Of a stretch of DNA of 64,000 nucleotides, positions 9,300 to 19,391 are shown one piece after another. The stretch's first letter is position 1. Every line of letters starts with the position of its first letter. This stretch comes from Mediterraneibacter faecis JCM 15917 (GTDB lineage: Bacteria > Bacillota > Clostridia > Lachnospirales > Lachnospiraceae): NCBI GenBank assembly GCA_001312505.1, contig BBDW01000010.1, forward strand, positions 1 through 64,000, given 5' to 3'. Below the pieces are notes generated by a model. It was not told where the DNA came from. It made no database searches and saw only the letters and a program-made list of their open reading frames with translations. Made by a program: the position numbers and the translations under genes.

Positions 9300-12068
9300 A
9301 TGTATATGATTCGTGATTTGACAATAGAATACAGAAAAAATCCGATAGGAATCGATGAGAAACCACGTTTCTCATGGAAGCTGGAGAGTGAAAAGCAGGA
9401 TGTTGTGCAGACAAGCTACCAGATTCAGGTTGTCAGCGGAGGCCAGCTTATGTGGGACAGTGGCCGGGTGGAAAGCGACCAATCCGTTCTGGTGCCATAT
9501 AAGGGTGCTGCATTGAAAGAGATGACTGTTTATCAGGTGCAGGTCAGTGTATGGGATAATTGCGGAGAGCTGGGACAGGTGACAGGAAACTTTGAAACCG
9601 GTTTGATGAGAGAAGAAAACTGGAATGCAAAATGGATTACCCATACACTTCCGGCTGAAGAGACTGCATGTCCGGTATTTGTCCGCAGCTTTTCTCTGGA
9701 CAGACCGGTGAAGAGAGCAAGGCTGTATGCGACCGCCTGTGGTGTATATGAGGCACTTATTAACGGAAGGAAAACAGGAGACTTGTTCATGGCTCCGGGC
9801 TGGACATCTTATCATCACCGACTGCAGTATCAGACTTATGATATTACGGAACTCCTGGAAAAAGATAATGAGATTACGGTTACTGTAGGAAACGGGTGGT
9901 ATAAGGGAGAACTCGGGTTTGATGCAAGACCGAATATTTACGGCGACAGAACGGCTTTGCTGGCAATGGTGCGTATCGAGTACGAAGACGGGGGGGAAAC
10001 TATCTGCATCGGCACTGATACGGACTGGCATGTGGAAACAGGAGAAATTCTGTTTTCCGAGATTTATCACGGTGAGATACAGGATTATACAAAAGAAAGA
10101 AGGCAGGTGGGAAAGGCAGTTCTGTTTGAACATACGGATGATATCGGGCAGATTGTGGCGCAGGAATCCGAGCCGGTCCGGGTAACGAAACGGTTTGATG
10201 TAAAGGAAAGGATCGTGACTCCAAAAGGAGAATTGGTGTTTGATTTCGGACAGAATATGGCAGGACTGGTAGAAATACGACTTCCAAAACTTATGGAAGA
10301 CAGATTAGTTATTCGATATGCAGAAACACTGGATAAAGATGGAAACTTTTATACAGAGAATCTGCGGACGGCAAGATGTACAGATACATTTATATACGGA
10401 GAAAAGCAGGTGGGAATGCTTGTGATGCCGCACTTCACTTTCCACGGATTCCGTTATATTTGTGTGGAAGGCGCAGGAACGGAAACAGAGGCATCGGATT
10501 TTACGGCATGTGCAATGCACACAGACATGCAGCCGACAGGAACATTCACATCCGACAACACGTTGGTTAACCAACTGCAGAGTAATATACAGTGGGGGGG
10601 ACAGAGAGGCAACTTCCTCGATGTTCCGACAGACTGCCCACAGAGAGATGAACGGTTGGGCTGGACCGGAGATGCACAGGTATTCTGTGGTACAGCCTCC
10701 TACAATTTTCACACAGCACTATTTTTCCGAAAATGGCTGCGGGATATGGCGGCAGAGACCAATCCGGAGTGGGGCGTACCTCATGTTGTTCCGAATATTC
10801 TCGGAAATCAGGCGGGAGCAGCGGCATGGAGCGATGCTGCGACAATCATTCCGTGGACGATTTATAAGGTTTACGGGGGGGATAAAGAGATGCTTGCGGA
10901 GCAATTCCCGATGATGAAGAACTGGGTGGATTATATACATGCGAGAGTCTCGAAAAACGGATTGTGGCAGAGTGGATTCCAGTATGGAGACTGGCTGGCA
11001 CTGGACATAGAATCCGGAAGCACCGACCGGACAGGCGGAACGGACAAATATCTGGTGGCAAATGCTTATTACGCATATTCGACCAGGATTGTGCGGGATG
11101 CTGCGGATGCATTGGGGGGGTATGCAGAGGAAGCAAAAGCATACGGTGACTTATATGAAGAAATAGTAGAAGCCATTCATGTGGAATACGTGACAAGAAG
11201 CGGACGAATGGTCAGCGAGACACAGACAGCCTGTGTGCTGATGCTGTACTTTGACTTGATAAAACCGGAATTTCGTGATCGTATTTTGGAGACATTGGAG
11301 TTGAATATCGGGGGGGCACACCATAATCATCTGACGACAGGTTTTGTGGGTACACCGTATCTGTGTCATTGTTTGTCAGAAAACGGTCTTCATGGGTTGG
11401 CGGATGAAATCTTTATGAAAGAGGATTTTCCAGGCTGGCTCTATGCAGTAAAGAAAGGCGCAACGACAATCTGGGAGCGTTGGAATTCCATTCTGCCAAA
11501 TGGGGATTTTGACGAATCAGGTATGAACTCCCTGAACCATTATGCGTACGGTTCGATTGGAAGCTGGCTGTACGAAAAAGTTGCAGGAATACGCTGTATG
11601 GAACCGGGATATAAGAAAATACGGATTCAGCCGACGCTGACAAAGGGAATGACAGAGGTGTCCGCAGCTTATGAATCCATATATGGAACAATCGTAAGTG
11701 CATGGAGCTGTAGAGAAGGAAAAATCTGTGTGGATGTGCAGATTCCGGTGAATACAACGGCTGTTATCCAGCTTCCGGAGAAAGAAGCGGAATTTACGGT
11801 TGGTTCCGGCAGATATCATTACGAGTACAAGACGGATACCAATCTGAAATTCGAGAAATATTCGTTGGAGTCAACACTCGGAGAGTTGGTCGCCGAAGAA
11901 CTTGGCCGCAGTATGTTTGAAGAAATGATGCCGGGAATGCTGGAAGACCCGCTGATTCAGTTTGCATTGTCCATGACCATATCCGATCTGCTTGTGCAGG
12001 ATGCACAGGCAAAGCCGATGTATCTGGCAGTCATTGATGCGCTGAACGCTGCAAATTCAAAATTATAA
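9300..12068 (+). CDS. GH78 alpha-L-rhamnosidase
   Basis: Removes terminal alpha-L-rhamnose from plant glycosides. It is 922 residues in one frame. Beta domains fill the first half (rhamnosidase N domain, EALINGRKTGDLFMAPGWTS). The (alpha/alpha)6 barrel carries the family signature DVPTDCPQRDERLGWTGDA, whose acidic residues include the general acid, and GATTIWERWNS, with the likely base Glu. A concanavalin-like C domain (KKIRIQPT) follows, then about 70 helical residues that resemble the tail of the upstream GH3. No signal peptide, so cytoplasmic. AGAGAGGAAATG places the start at 9300; a second ATG at 9306 is possible. G runs at 9990, 10594, 10875, 11114 and 11310 each appear to add a Gly, for example WGGQRGNF where WGQRGNF is usual. 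Follows the GH3 by 38 bases, so likely one operon. Confidence 0.93.
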   Translation: MYMIRDLTIEYRKNPIGIDEKPRFSWKLESEKQDVVQTSYQIQVVSGGQLMWDSGRVESDQSVLVPYKGAALKEMTVYQVQVSVWDNCGELGQVTGNFETGLMREENWNAKWITHTLPAEETACPVFVRSFSLDRPVKRARLYATACGVYEALINGRKTGDLFMAPGWTSYHHRLQYQTYDITELLEKDNEITVTVGNGWYKGELGFDARPNIYGDRTALLAMVRIEYEDGGETICIGTDTDWHVETGEILFSEIYHGEIQDYTKERRQVGKAVLFEHTDDIGQIVAQESEPVRVTKRFDVKERIVTPKGELVFDFGQNMAGLVEIRLPKLMEDRLVIRYAETLDKDGNFYTENLRTARCTDTFIYGEKQVGMLVMPHFTFHGFRYICVEGAGTETEASDFTACAMHTDMQPTGTFTSDNTLVNQLQSNIQWGGQRGNFLDVPTDCPQRDERLGWTGDAQVFCGTASYNFHTALFFRKWLRDMAAETNPEWGVPHVVPNILGNQAGAAAWSDAATIIPWTIYKVYGGDKEMLAEQFPMMKNWVDYIHARVSKNGLWQSGFQYGDWLALDIESGSTDRTGGTDKYLVANAYYAYSTRIVRDAADALGGYAEEAKAYGDLYEEIVEAIHVEYVTRSGRMVSETQTACVLMLYFDLIKPEFRDRILETLELNIGGAHHNHLTTGFVGTPYLCHCLSENGLHGLADEIFMKEDFPGWLYAVKKGATTIWERWNSILPNGDFDESGMNSLNHYAYGSIGSWLYEKVAGIRCMEPGYKKIRIQPTLTKGMTEVSAAYESIYGTIVSAWSCREGKICVDVQIPVNTTAVIQLPEKEAEFTVGSGRYHYEYKTDTNLKFEKYSLESTLGELVAEELGRSMFEEMMPGMLEDPLIQFALSMTISDLLVQDAQAKPMYLAVIDALNAANSKL

Positions 12069-12167
12069 AAAATAAGCTAAAATTAAAATACGGACAATTA
12101 GGAATGTGATATTTTAAGCTTACAGGATATCAAGAAAAAATGTGATACGAAATGAAGGAGGAACACA

Positions 12168-13570
12168 ATGAGTAAAAAACCATTAGGAAAGGACAAATTC
12201 GGCGTTCAGAAAGTAATGCGCGTGAAGGATTACTTCGGAGACGCTACGGGACAGTTCGCATTGAATGCGATGTCCACACTGGTAGGACAGCTTACATACT
12301 TCTATACGGATAAGGTTGGTATGGCTGCCGGGGGGGCGATTGCAACAATGTTTATTGTCTGTAAGATTATTGACGCATTTACAGACCTGATTATGGGAAA
12401 TATCATTGACCATACAAAACCGGGAAAAGAAAAATATCGTCCGTGGCTTTTGAAAGCGGGAATTCCGGCAGGTATTGTAATGGTTCTGATGTTTACGGTG
12501 CCGAAAATAGGAGATGTGGGACAGATAATTTACGTGACAATAACGAACATTCTTCTGACAGCAGTATTATATACGGCAATGGCAATCCCTTATAATTCGC
12601 TTATGACCGTTCGTACGAACAGCCAGGAAGAACGAGCATCATGGGAACATGGAGAGCAGCGACCGGTTATGTGGCAGGTATGATATTTGCAATCTGTATG
12701 ATTCCGATTACGAATGCACTGGGCGGAAATCAGAACGCATGGATTAAATTTGGCTTTATCATGGGAATTATTGTAATACTGGCAGCCTTGATTTGTTATG
12801 CAACAAGCCGTGAGACAGCAACAGAGGCAGGAGCGGCAGTAGAAGCGAAAGAAGAGGATGAAGAAGTGATTCCGTTTAAGGAAGCGCTTGGAAAGCTGTT
12901 CCACAACAAATACTGGGTGATTGTTCTTGTGGTGAATCTGCTCTCATGCATTATATATGGTCTTGCATCGGGTGCGGGAGTATATTACTGTAAATGGATT
13001 TTCGGCAATGACAACCTGGTCGGCGTTCTCGGAGGAATCGGAATGATTCCGACCCTGTTAGGATTTATACTTGTAGGACCGATGATTAAGAAACTTGGTG
13101 TTGTGAAAACGCTGCTGGTGAGCTTTGCAATGGGTGCAGGAGCAAATATACTGCTTCTCTTCACAAAAGACATCTTTTTCTGCTACGCATTGTTCGGAAG
13201 TATTACAACATTTGCAACCATTCCGATGATGTGTCTGGTTGGAGTTATGACGGCAATGTCAATTGATTATAATGAATATAAATATGGTGTAAGAATGGTA
13301 GCAACCTCCAACAGTGCATCCAGCTTTGGCGGTAAAGTGGGAAGCGGACTCGGAACATCTATCATCGGCTGGTTCCTTGCAGCAGTCGGCTATGATGCTA
13401 CACAGACTGTAGCGCCGGCAGCTACAAAAATGGCAATTTACGGATTCGCTATTGTAACACCGTTAGTGATATTTGTTATTATGTTTATTCTTGTAAGCAA
13501 GTTTGATCTGGAAAAAACACTTCCTGCAATGAAAGAAGAAATTGCAAAAAGAAAAGCACAGAATGCCTAA
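12168..13570 (+). CDS. GPH/MFS glycoside-cation symporter (one frameshift)
   Basis: Inner-membrane sugar:cation symporter of the glycoside-pentoside-hexuronide family (MelB/XynB/UidB type), about 468 residues with twelve predicted membrane segments. Family features include DATGQFALNAM near the N-terminus, DAFTDLIMGNIIDHT (the conserved Asp-rich loop), NSLMTV.TNSQEERA and SIDYNEYKYGVR. The frame breaks near 12640, where one C is missing (ERASMGTWRAATGY expected). G run 12330-12336 adds a Gly. A GGAGG site precedes the ATG. Being the only transporter in the locus, next to cytoplasmic glycosidases, it most likely imports the intact glycoside; this is inference. Confidence 0.87.
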
Positions 13571-13596
13571 AAAAACGCCAAAAAGGAGGAAGGAAG

Positions 13597-16500
13597 ATGT
13601 TTGAAAAACTATTTACCCCAATCAAAATTCGAGGCATGGAATTGAAGCACCGTATCGTTATGCCTGCAATGGGAACAAAGTTCTCAGGACAGGCAAGTTA
13701 TGTGACACCGACGCATATCAACTACCATGTGGAGAGAGTCAAGGGCGGAAGTGCGCTGAATATTGTAGAAGTCTGCAGCGTACATACGCCAAGTGCTCCG
13801 AGAGGGTTTCTGTCAATCAGTGAAGACGAATACATTCCGGGGGGGCTGAAGGAACTGACGGATGCGATTCATGCGGAAGGCGGAAAAGCAGGTCTTCAGT
13901 TATGGCAGGGCTCTCTTGCAGTCGGTTCAGACCAGACAGCACAGATACTGATGGCATGCGATACACCGTTTAGCGAGGAGATTACACTTCCGGGAGCTAC
14001 CATTGAAGAAATCAAGGAAGTAGTGACATGTTTCGGAAAAGCGGCGGCAAGAGCGGTAGAAGCAGGATTTGACTGTGTGGAATTTCACTGTGCACATAAT
14101 TATCTGCCGCATTCATTCCTGTCGGGTGGTATCAACTTCCGAACGGATGAGTACGGAGGAAGCTTCGAGAACCGTGCAAAGTTCCCATTGGAGTGTATCC
14201 GGCAATCCGGGAAAATATTCCGGAAGATATGCCGTTATTCATGCGAATTGATGCCCATGATGATTATCTGGAAGGCGGCCTGACGATTGAGGAAGTCATT
14301 GAATTTTGTAAGCTTGCCGGTGAAGCAGGCGTTGATGTTTTGGATGTATCCAGAGGTAATATTATTTCAGCGGCAACAAAATACGAAGTTCCGCCAATTG
14401 ATATACCGAGAGGATTCAATATTGACAATGCGGCACGTATCCGCAAAGAAACCGGAATGCTGACGATTGGTGTAGGACGTATCAATACAGCAGAACTTGC
14501 CGAGCAGATACTGGAAGAAGATAAGGTGGATATGGTTGTCATGGGCCGTGCGCAGCTTGCAGATTCCCAGTTCTGTAATAAGGCAAAAGCAGGAAATGTG
14601 GAAGACATTGATTACTGCGTGGGCTGTGATCAGGGATGCCTGGACGGATTCGCAGATGAGAACTGTCCGCAGATTACCTGTCTCAGAAATCCGGCAGTCG
14701 GAAGAGAAGCAGAATGTAAAATCACCAGAACAGAAAAGCCGGAAACCGTATTGATTGCCGGTGGCGGAATCGCAGGACTGGAGGCCGCAATTATCCTCCG
14801 GCAGCGAGGACATAAAGCCATCATATGTGAAGCGTCAGATAAAGTTGGCGGACAGTTTTTGACAGCAGGAGAAGCTCCGAGAAAGGCAGAGATGAAAGAA
14901 GCCGTAATTGCTATGGGTAAAAAGGCAGAACGTCTGGGAGCAGATATCCGTCTGAATACACCGGTAACAAAAGAACTGATTGCAGAAATCAAACCGCATA
15001 CCGTATTCAATGCAATCGGCGCAGAACCTTTGATTCCGGGAATCCCGGGAGCAGACCTTGCGTGTGTGGTAAATTCGCACGATGTCCTGAACGGAAAGGT
15101 GAACGTCAGCGGAAATGTGGTTGTCATCGGCGGCGGTATGGTCGGTATGGAAGTAGCCGAATATCTGGCAGAGCGAGGATGTAAGGTTACGGATCTGGAA
15201 ATGATGAAGGAATACTGTGCGGATATGGGTATGGCAAGGAAAGCCTGTGTGATGGAAAGTATTGCTCTGGCAGGAATTGAAGCCGTTACAGAAGTAACCG
15301 TAACTGCTATTAAAGAAGGAAAGGTTGTCGGACAGAAGGATGGAGCAGAAGTAGAGTACCTTGTGATTACGCAGTGATGGCAATCGGTTCCAGAGCCAGA
15401 TGTGGAAAAGAGATTGAAGAGGGCGCACGGGCAATCGGTGCAGGTTATATGGTGATCGGAGATGCCGCCATGGCAAGAAGAGCATTGAATGCAGTCAGGG
15501 AAGCGTTTGATGCAGCATTGACATTTGACGATCCGCAGGTACATGCAGATGTGACAAAACCACAGAAAATCGTGGCGGTTACAGGAGTGACAGGTACGAT
15601 GGGACAGGAGACTCTGAAACAGCTCTTACCTAGGGGGAATCGCTTCAAAATCCGTGCATTTGCAAGACCTTCTGAAGTAAATAGAGAAAAAATGAAAAAA
15701 TTTGCAGCTCCGAATCTGGAAGTGGTATGGGGGGGAGACCTCGGAAACTATGAGGACATCAAGAAGCTGGTAGACGGAGCGGATTATGTTCTCCATATCG
15801 GTGCAATGGTGTCACCGGCAGCGGACAAGTATCCTGAAAAGACATTGTATACCAATATTGGTTCCACCTCAGTATCATCAAGGCAATCAAGGAACAGCCG
15901 GACCCGGATAAGGTACATTTTGTATATGTCGGAACAGTAGCTGAAACCGGCACACGTACATATCCGATTCACTGGGGGGGAAGAGTCGGTGACCCGATCA
16001 ATCCTTCTATTTTTGATTATTATGCACTGTCCAAAGTGTTCTCTGAACTGGCAGTTTATGAATCCGGACTGAAACACTGGGTATCCATCCGTCAGACAGG
16101 GCAGTATCCAAGCAATGAGAGCGCAGGCGAGGAACCAATCATCTTTCATCAGCCGCCAAACTGTGTACTGGAGTGGAGTACATCCATTGAGTCCGGTATT
16201 TGTATGGCAAATGTCTGCGAAGACTGGGTTCCGGAATCATTCTGGAGAAAGGCATACAACTTAAGCAGTGGAGAAGGATATCGTCTGACTGCCTGGGAAC
16301 AGACTGACATGCTGATGGAACCATTTGGAATTACTCTCAAGGATTTGTTTGATGCAAACATGATCGCACAGTACAATTTCCATGGACATTATTTCTCAGA
16401 CGGAAAAGATCTGGATGACATTTTGCATTTCCGCTGTATCCCGGCAGATGAGTACTGGGGGGGCGGTGTGGTAGACGAGATGCGCAGAATGGCAGCAAAT

Positions 16501-17084
16501 CCGATGATCAGAGCAATGTTCCCAACTGCCGAACAGATGAAGGAACATAATATTGAAATCGGTCACAAAGAGGGCGGAACATACTGGGCTTTGGAAAACA
16601 ATAAGGAAGACTGGATTAAGGCATTCTTCGGTTCCAGGGAAAAACGAGACGCAATCAAGAGCTGGGATGAAGGTTATGAACTCTTCCATCCAAGTGAAGA
16701 GGTAACCTATCTGGATCACGGCTACGATGAAGAAAAAGGGCTTGAAAATCTGGATATTGAGGATTTGAAGAAAGCGGCTGCTTTCCGTGGCGGTGAATGT
16801 CTGGAAGAGAAAGCACCGGCAGATATCTACACCCCCCCGATTAAGTGGAAATGCGCAGACGGACATGAGTTTATGATGTCTGTGAATGCAGTTCTTCAGG
16901 GTGGACACTGGTGCCCGGAATGTCTGGCACATGAGTGCAGTATGGAAATATCGCAAAAGTAAATCCGTTCTATGCACAGGTATGGACTCCGCTTCACGGC
17001 GATGATGAAGACTATGTGATTCCGATGGAATTCAGTGGATATGATATTGCAAATGAATTAAAGAAAAAATTGAATTTACAGTAA
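13597..17084 (+). CDS. OYE-type ene-reductase fused to an NAD-dependent epimerase/SDR-like domain (four frameshifts)
   Basis: About 1160 residues. The first 650 are a FMN/4Fe-4S/FAD oxidoreductase of the old-yellow-enzyme group (2,4-dienoyl-CoA reductase, BaiCD/BaiH kin). Its TIM barrel contains HNYLPHSFLSGGINFRTDEY. The FeS cysteines are CVGCDQGC and CLRNP, then come a FAD fold (LIAGGGIAGLEAA) and a NAD fold (VVVIGGGMVGMEVAEYL). Without a stop, the chain continues into a Rossmann domain (VAVTGVTGTMGQETLKQLL) with FDYYALSK as a YxxxK site. It ends in a Cys/His cluster (WKCADGHEF, HWCPECLAHE) resembling a zinc ribbon. Slips: near 14201 (G missing), 15361 (T missing), 15867 (C missing) and 16937 (G missing). 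The 15374-15940 stretch spans the OYE/SDR joint in one open frame, so the fusion does not depend on a correction. Substrate unknown; reduction of an aglycone is a guess from context. Confidence 0.78.
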
Positions 17085-17133
17085 AATAAGTGGAAGGAAA
17101 ATAGAAGAAAGCAGCGAAGATAGGAGAAATATT

Positions 17134-17877
17134 ATGCTGAAAGGAAAAATAGCAGTAGTAACTGGAGGTACACGCGGAATCGGGTATGCCATTGTGAAAA
17201 AATATCTGGAGAATGGTGCAAAGGTCATATTATTCGGTTCCCGGCAGGAGACAGTAGATAAGGCACTGGCATCCTTAAAGGAAGAAAATCCGGAATGGGA
17301 AGTATCCGGTGCCTGCCCGAGTCTGACAGACGCAAAAGAAGTGGCAGACGAAATCCAGGCAATTCACAGGAAATACGGAAAGATTGATATTCTTGTAAAT
17401 AATGCGGGTGTATCTGACAGTATGATGACGATAGATTGCAATCCAGAGCATTTTCAGGAAATAATCAATCTGAATGTAAACGCAGTATTTAACGCAATTC
17501 AGCCATCGGTAGAACTGATGAAGGAGCAGGGCGGAGGCTGCATTATCAACACAAGTTCTATGGTAAGTAAGTACGGGCAGCCAGGCGGAGTGGCTTATCC
17601 TACTAGCAAATTCGGGGTAAACGGTCTGACAATCTCTCTTGCAAGAGAACTGGGACAATATGGAATCCGTGTCAATGCAGTTGCACCTGGAATTACCAGA
17701 ACAGATATGGTGGCAGCACTCCCGGAGGAAGAAATTCAGCCGCTTATTGCAACGATTCCTCTCGGAAGAATCGGAGAACCGGAAGATGTGGCAAATGCAT
17801 GCCTCTTTCTCGCAAGTGAACTTGCAAGTTATGTGTCAGGAGAAATTTTAGCTGTGGATGGTGCAACAATCTGCTAA
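17134..17877 (+). CDS. Short-chain dehydrogenase/reductase (FabG-like)
   Basis: Classical NAD(P)-dependent SDR of 247 residues, intact. Cofactor motif TGGTRGIG at residue 9, NNAG at about 88, catalytic Ser in NTSSMV, Tyr and Lys in YPTSKFG, and C-terminal SGEILAVDGAT. The closest functional classes are 3-oxoacyl-ACP reductase and gluconate/sugar or hydroxysteroid dehydrogenases; sequence alone does not decide. It follows the ene-reductase fusion by 49 bases with AGATAGGAGAAAT before the ATG. A role in reducing the same substrate is plausible. Its NAD motif is complete, so it does not depend on the SDR-like domain of the fusion. Confidence 0.9.
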   Translation: MLKGKIAVVTGGTRGIGYAIVKKYLENGAKVILFGSRQETVDKALASLKEENPEWEVSGACPSLTDAKEVADEIQAIHRKYGKIDILVNNAGVSDSMMTIDCNPEHFQEIINLNVNAVFNAIQPSVELMKEQGGGCIINTSSMVSKYGQPGGVAYPTSKFGVNGLTISLARELGQYGIRVNAVAPGITRTDMVAALPEEEIQPLIATIPLGRIGEPEDVANACLFLASELASYVSGEILAVDGATIC

Positions 17878-18112
17878 GTTTTCAAAGTAGAATAGATAGA
17901 AAAAGTAAAATGCGGGTGGCGGCGACTTATTTTCTTACACAGATAATCCTTGTGAATCTGTTGGATTCTTCAACAGATGGAACAGGCTGAGTCATCACCA
18001 GTGCAAAAAGGGACACTTTTTTTACAAAGGAGTGTCTTTTTTTGCTGTGTAAAAATTCGTATCATATAGCTATAACAAGGAGAAGAGAAGGAACGAATGA
18101 AAGGAGACAGCA
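17878..18112 (+). other. Intergenic region between SDR and rhaB
   Basis: 235 bases without a convincing gene. It ends the catabolic operon with a terminator (18005-18043: GGACACT/AGTGTC stem, A-rich before and seven T after). A 26-codon frame from 17911 has no ribosome site and I do not believe it. Confidence 0.6.
18005..18043 (+). terminator. Rho-independent terminator
   Basis: AAAAAGGGACACT, a loop, AGTGTC and TTTTTTT. It separates the SDR gene from rhaB. Confidence 0.75.
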
Positions 18113-18565
18113 ATGAAATACTTTCTCGCAGTAGATATTGGGGGGGCTTCCAGCGGCAGGCATATGCTTACGCACATGGAAGAGGACAGAATGGTATTGG
18201 AAGAGGTTCACCGTTTCTACAATGGGATGACGGAGAAGAACGGACACAAAATTTGGGATGTGGATACACTTTTTGAAGAAATCAAAATCGGAATGAAAAA
18301 GTGTGCCAGCCTTGGTAAAATTCCGGAGAGCATGGGAATTGATACCTGGGCGGTGGATTTTGTGCTGCTTGACAAGAATGGTGGAAGAATCGGGGGGGAT
18401 GCAGTGGCGTACCGAGATGCAAGAACCACAGGAATGGATGAAGGAATGCCTGATTGTAGGAGGGAAGCTTATTGCAAAGAATCACTTCCGAAAGGTCGGG
18501 AGAATAGAGCGCACCTGTGCTATGGTCATTTAAAACGGATTGATAATTGTAAGGTTTTATGGTAG
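18113..18565 (+). pseudogene. rhaB: Rhamnulokinase, truncated after about 110 residues
   Basis: The N-terminus is an ASKHA-fold sugar kinase of the rhamnulokinase type: YFLAVDIG.ASSGRHML (phosphate loop), DVDTLFEEIK, GIDTWAVDFVLLD and AVAYRDARTTGMDE. RhaB phosphorylates L-rhamnulose and is normally about 470-490 residues. Here homology stops near 18443 and the frame runs on through unrelated residues to a stop at 18565. G runs 18140-18146 and 18392-18398 add Gly to otherwise invariant motifs (IGASSGR, RIGDAVAYRD). The start has GAAAGGAGACAGCAATG. The loss is a true break, not a frameshift, because no frame downstream continues RhaB. It fits the rhamnosidase upstream. Cause: deletion at a mobile element, or a wrong assembly join. 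Confidence 0.8.
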
Positions 18566-18619
18566 AATAAAGACGATATTTGGAATCCTTCCTATTCTAC
18601 ACTTAGGAAGGAGGCACAA

Positions 18620-18673
18620 ATGGGTAAATCCCTTAATGGTAAAGAATTAGGTAAAGGCGTGAAAGCCTTATAA
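18620..18673 (+). pseudogene. Start of a tyrosine-recombinase-type integrase (17-codon remnant)
   Basis: AGGAAGGAGGCACAA precedes an ATG whose product begins MGKSLNGKELGKG and then stops after VKAL. From memory, this opening is typical of integrases of conjugative transposons in Lachnospiraceae, where it continues with a Q-R-K-D-G stretch. The rest of the gene is absent. Upstream, 18441-18535 encodes about 30 residues that could be the end of another element gene (an excisionase would be usual there), but I cannot identify it. Confidence 0.5.
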
Positions 18674-18693
18674 ACAGGAGGTTTTAAGATAAA

Positions 18694-19377
18694 ATGGAAG
18701 CATATAAGAAGGAATTCATAGAATTTATGGTAGACTGTGATGTATTGAAGTTTGGAGATTTCACACTGAAAAGCGGAAGAAAATCCCCCCCATTTTTCAT
18801 GAATGCAGGAGCATATGTAACAGGATCCCAGTTAAAGAAACTTGGAGAGTATTACGCAAGAGCAATTCACGAGACATATGGAGATGACTTTGATGTACTG
18901 TTTGGACCGGCTTACAAAGGAATCCCGCTCGGAGTTGTAACAGCAATCGCATACAGTGAATTATATGGAAAAGAAGTACGTTACTGCTCAGACCGTAAGG
19001 AAGAGAAAGATCATGGCGCAGATAAAGGAAGCTTCCTTGGAAGTAAGCTGAAAGATGGAGACCGCGTGATCATGATCGAGGATGTTACAACATCCGGTAA
19101 ATCTATGGAAGAGACAGTTCCGAAAGTAAAAGATGCTGCTGATGTTACAATCGTTGGACTTATGGTATCCTTAAACCGTATGGAAGTAGGAAAAGGCGGA
19201 GAGAAGTGCGCACTTGACGAAGTGAAAGATCTCTATGGATTTGAGACAGCAGCGATCGTTACAATGGAAGATGTTGTAGAGTGCCTTTACAACAAGGAAT
19301 GTGACGGAAAAGTAGTGATCGATGATGAATTAAAAGCAGCGATCGATGCATATTATGAGAAATATGGAGCAAAATAA
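18694..19377 (+). CDS. pyrE: Orotate phosphoribosyltransferase
   Basis: Makes orotidine monophosphate from orotate and PRPP in pyrimidine synthesis. 227 residues, intact. LKSGRKSP..F near residue 30 is the orotate-side motif. GPAYKGIPL and the PRPP-binding motif VIMIEDVTTSGKS are present. C run 18785-18791 gives SPPFF where SPFF is usual, one of the clear three-base run expansions. AGGAGG lies 13 bases before the ATG. pyrE normally follows pyrD in this family; here the upstream side is the rhaB/integrase seam, which suggests the junction is not ancestral. The next gene starts 14 bases on. Confidence 0.95.
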   Translation: MEAYKKEFIEFMVDCDVLKFGDFTLKSGRKSPPFFMNAGAYVTGSQLKKLGEYYARAIHETYGDDFDVLFGPAYKGIPLGVVTAIAYSELYGKEVRYCSDRKEEKDHGADKGSFLGSKLKDGDRVIMIEDVTTSGKSMEETVPKVKDAADVTIVGLMVSLNRMEVGKGGEKCALDEVKDLYGFETAAIVTMEDVVECLYNKECDGKVVIDDELKAAIDAYYEKYGAK

Positions 19378-19391
19378 GGAGGCCTGGTGTT

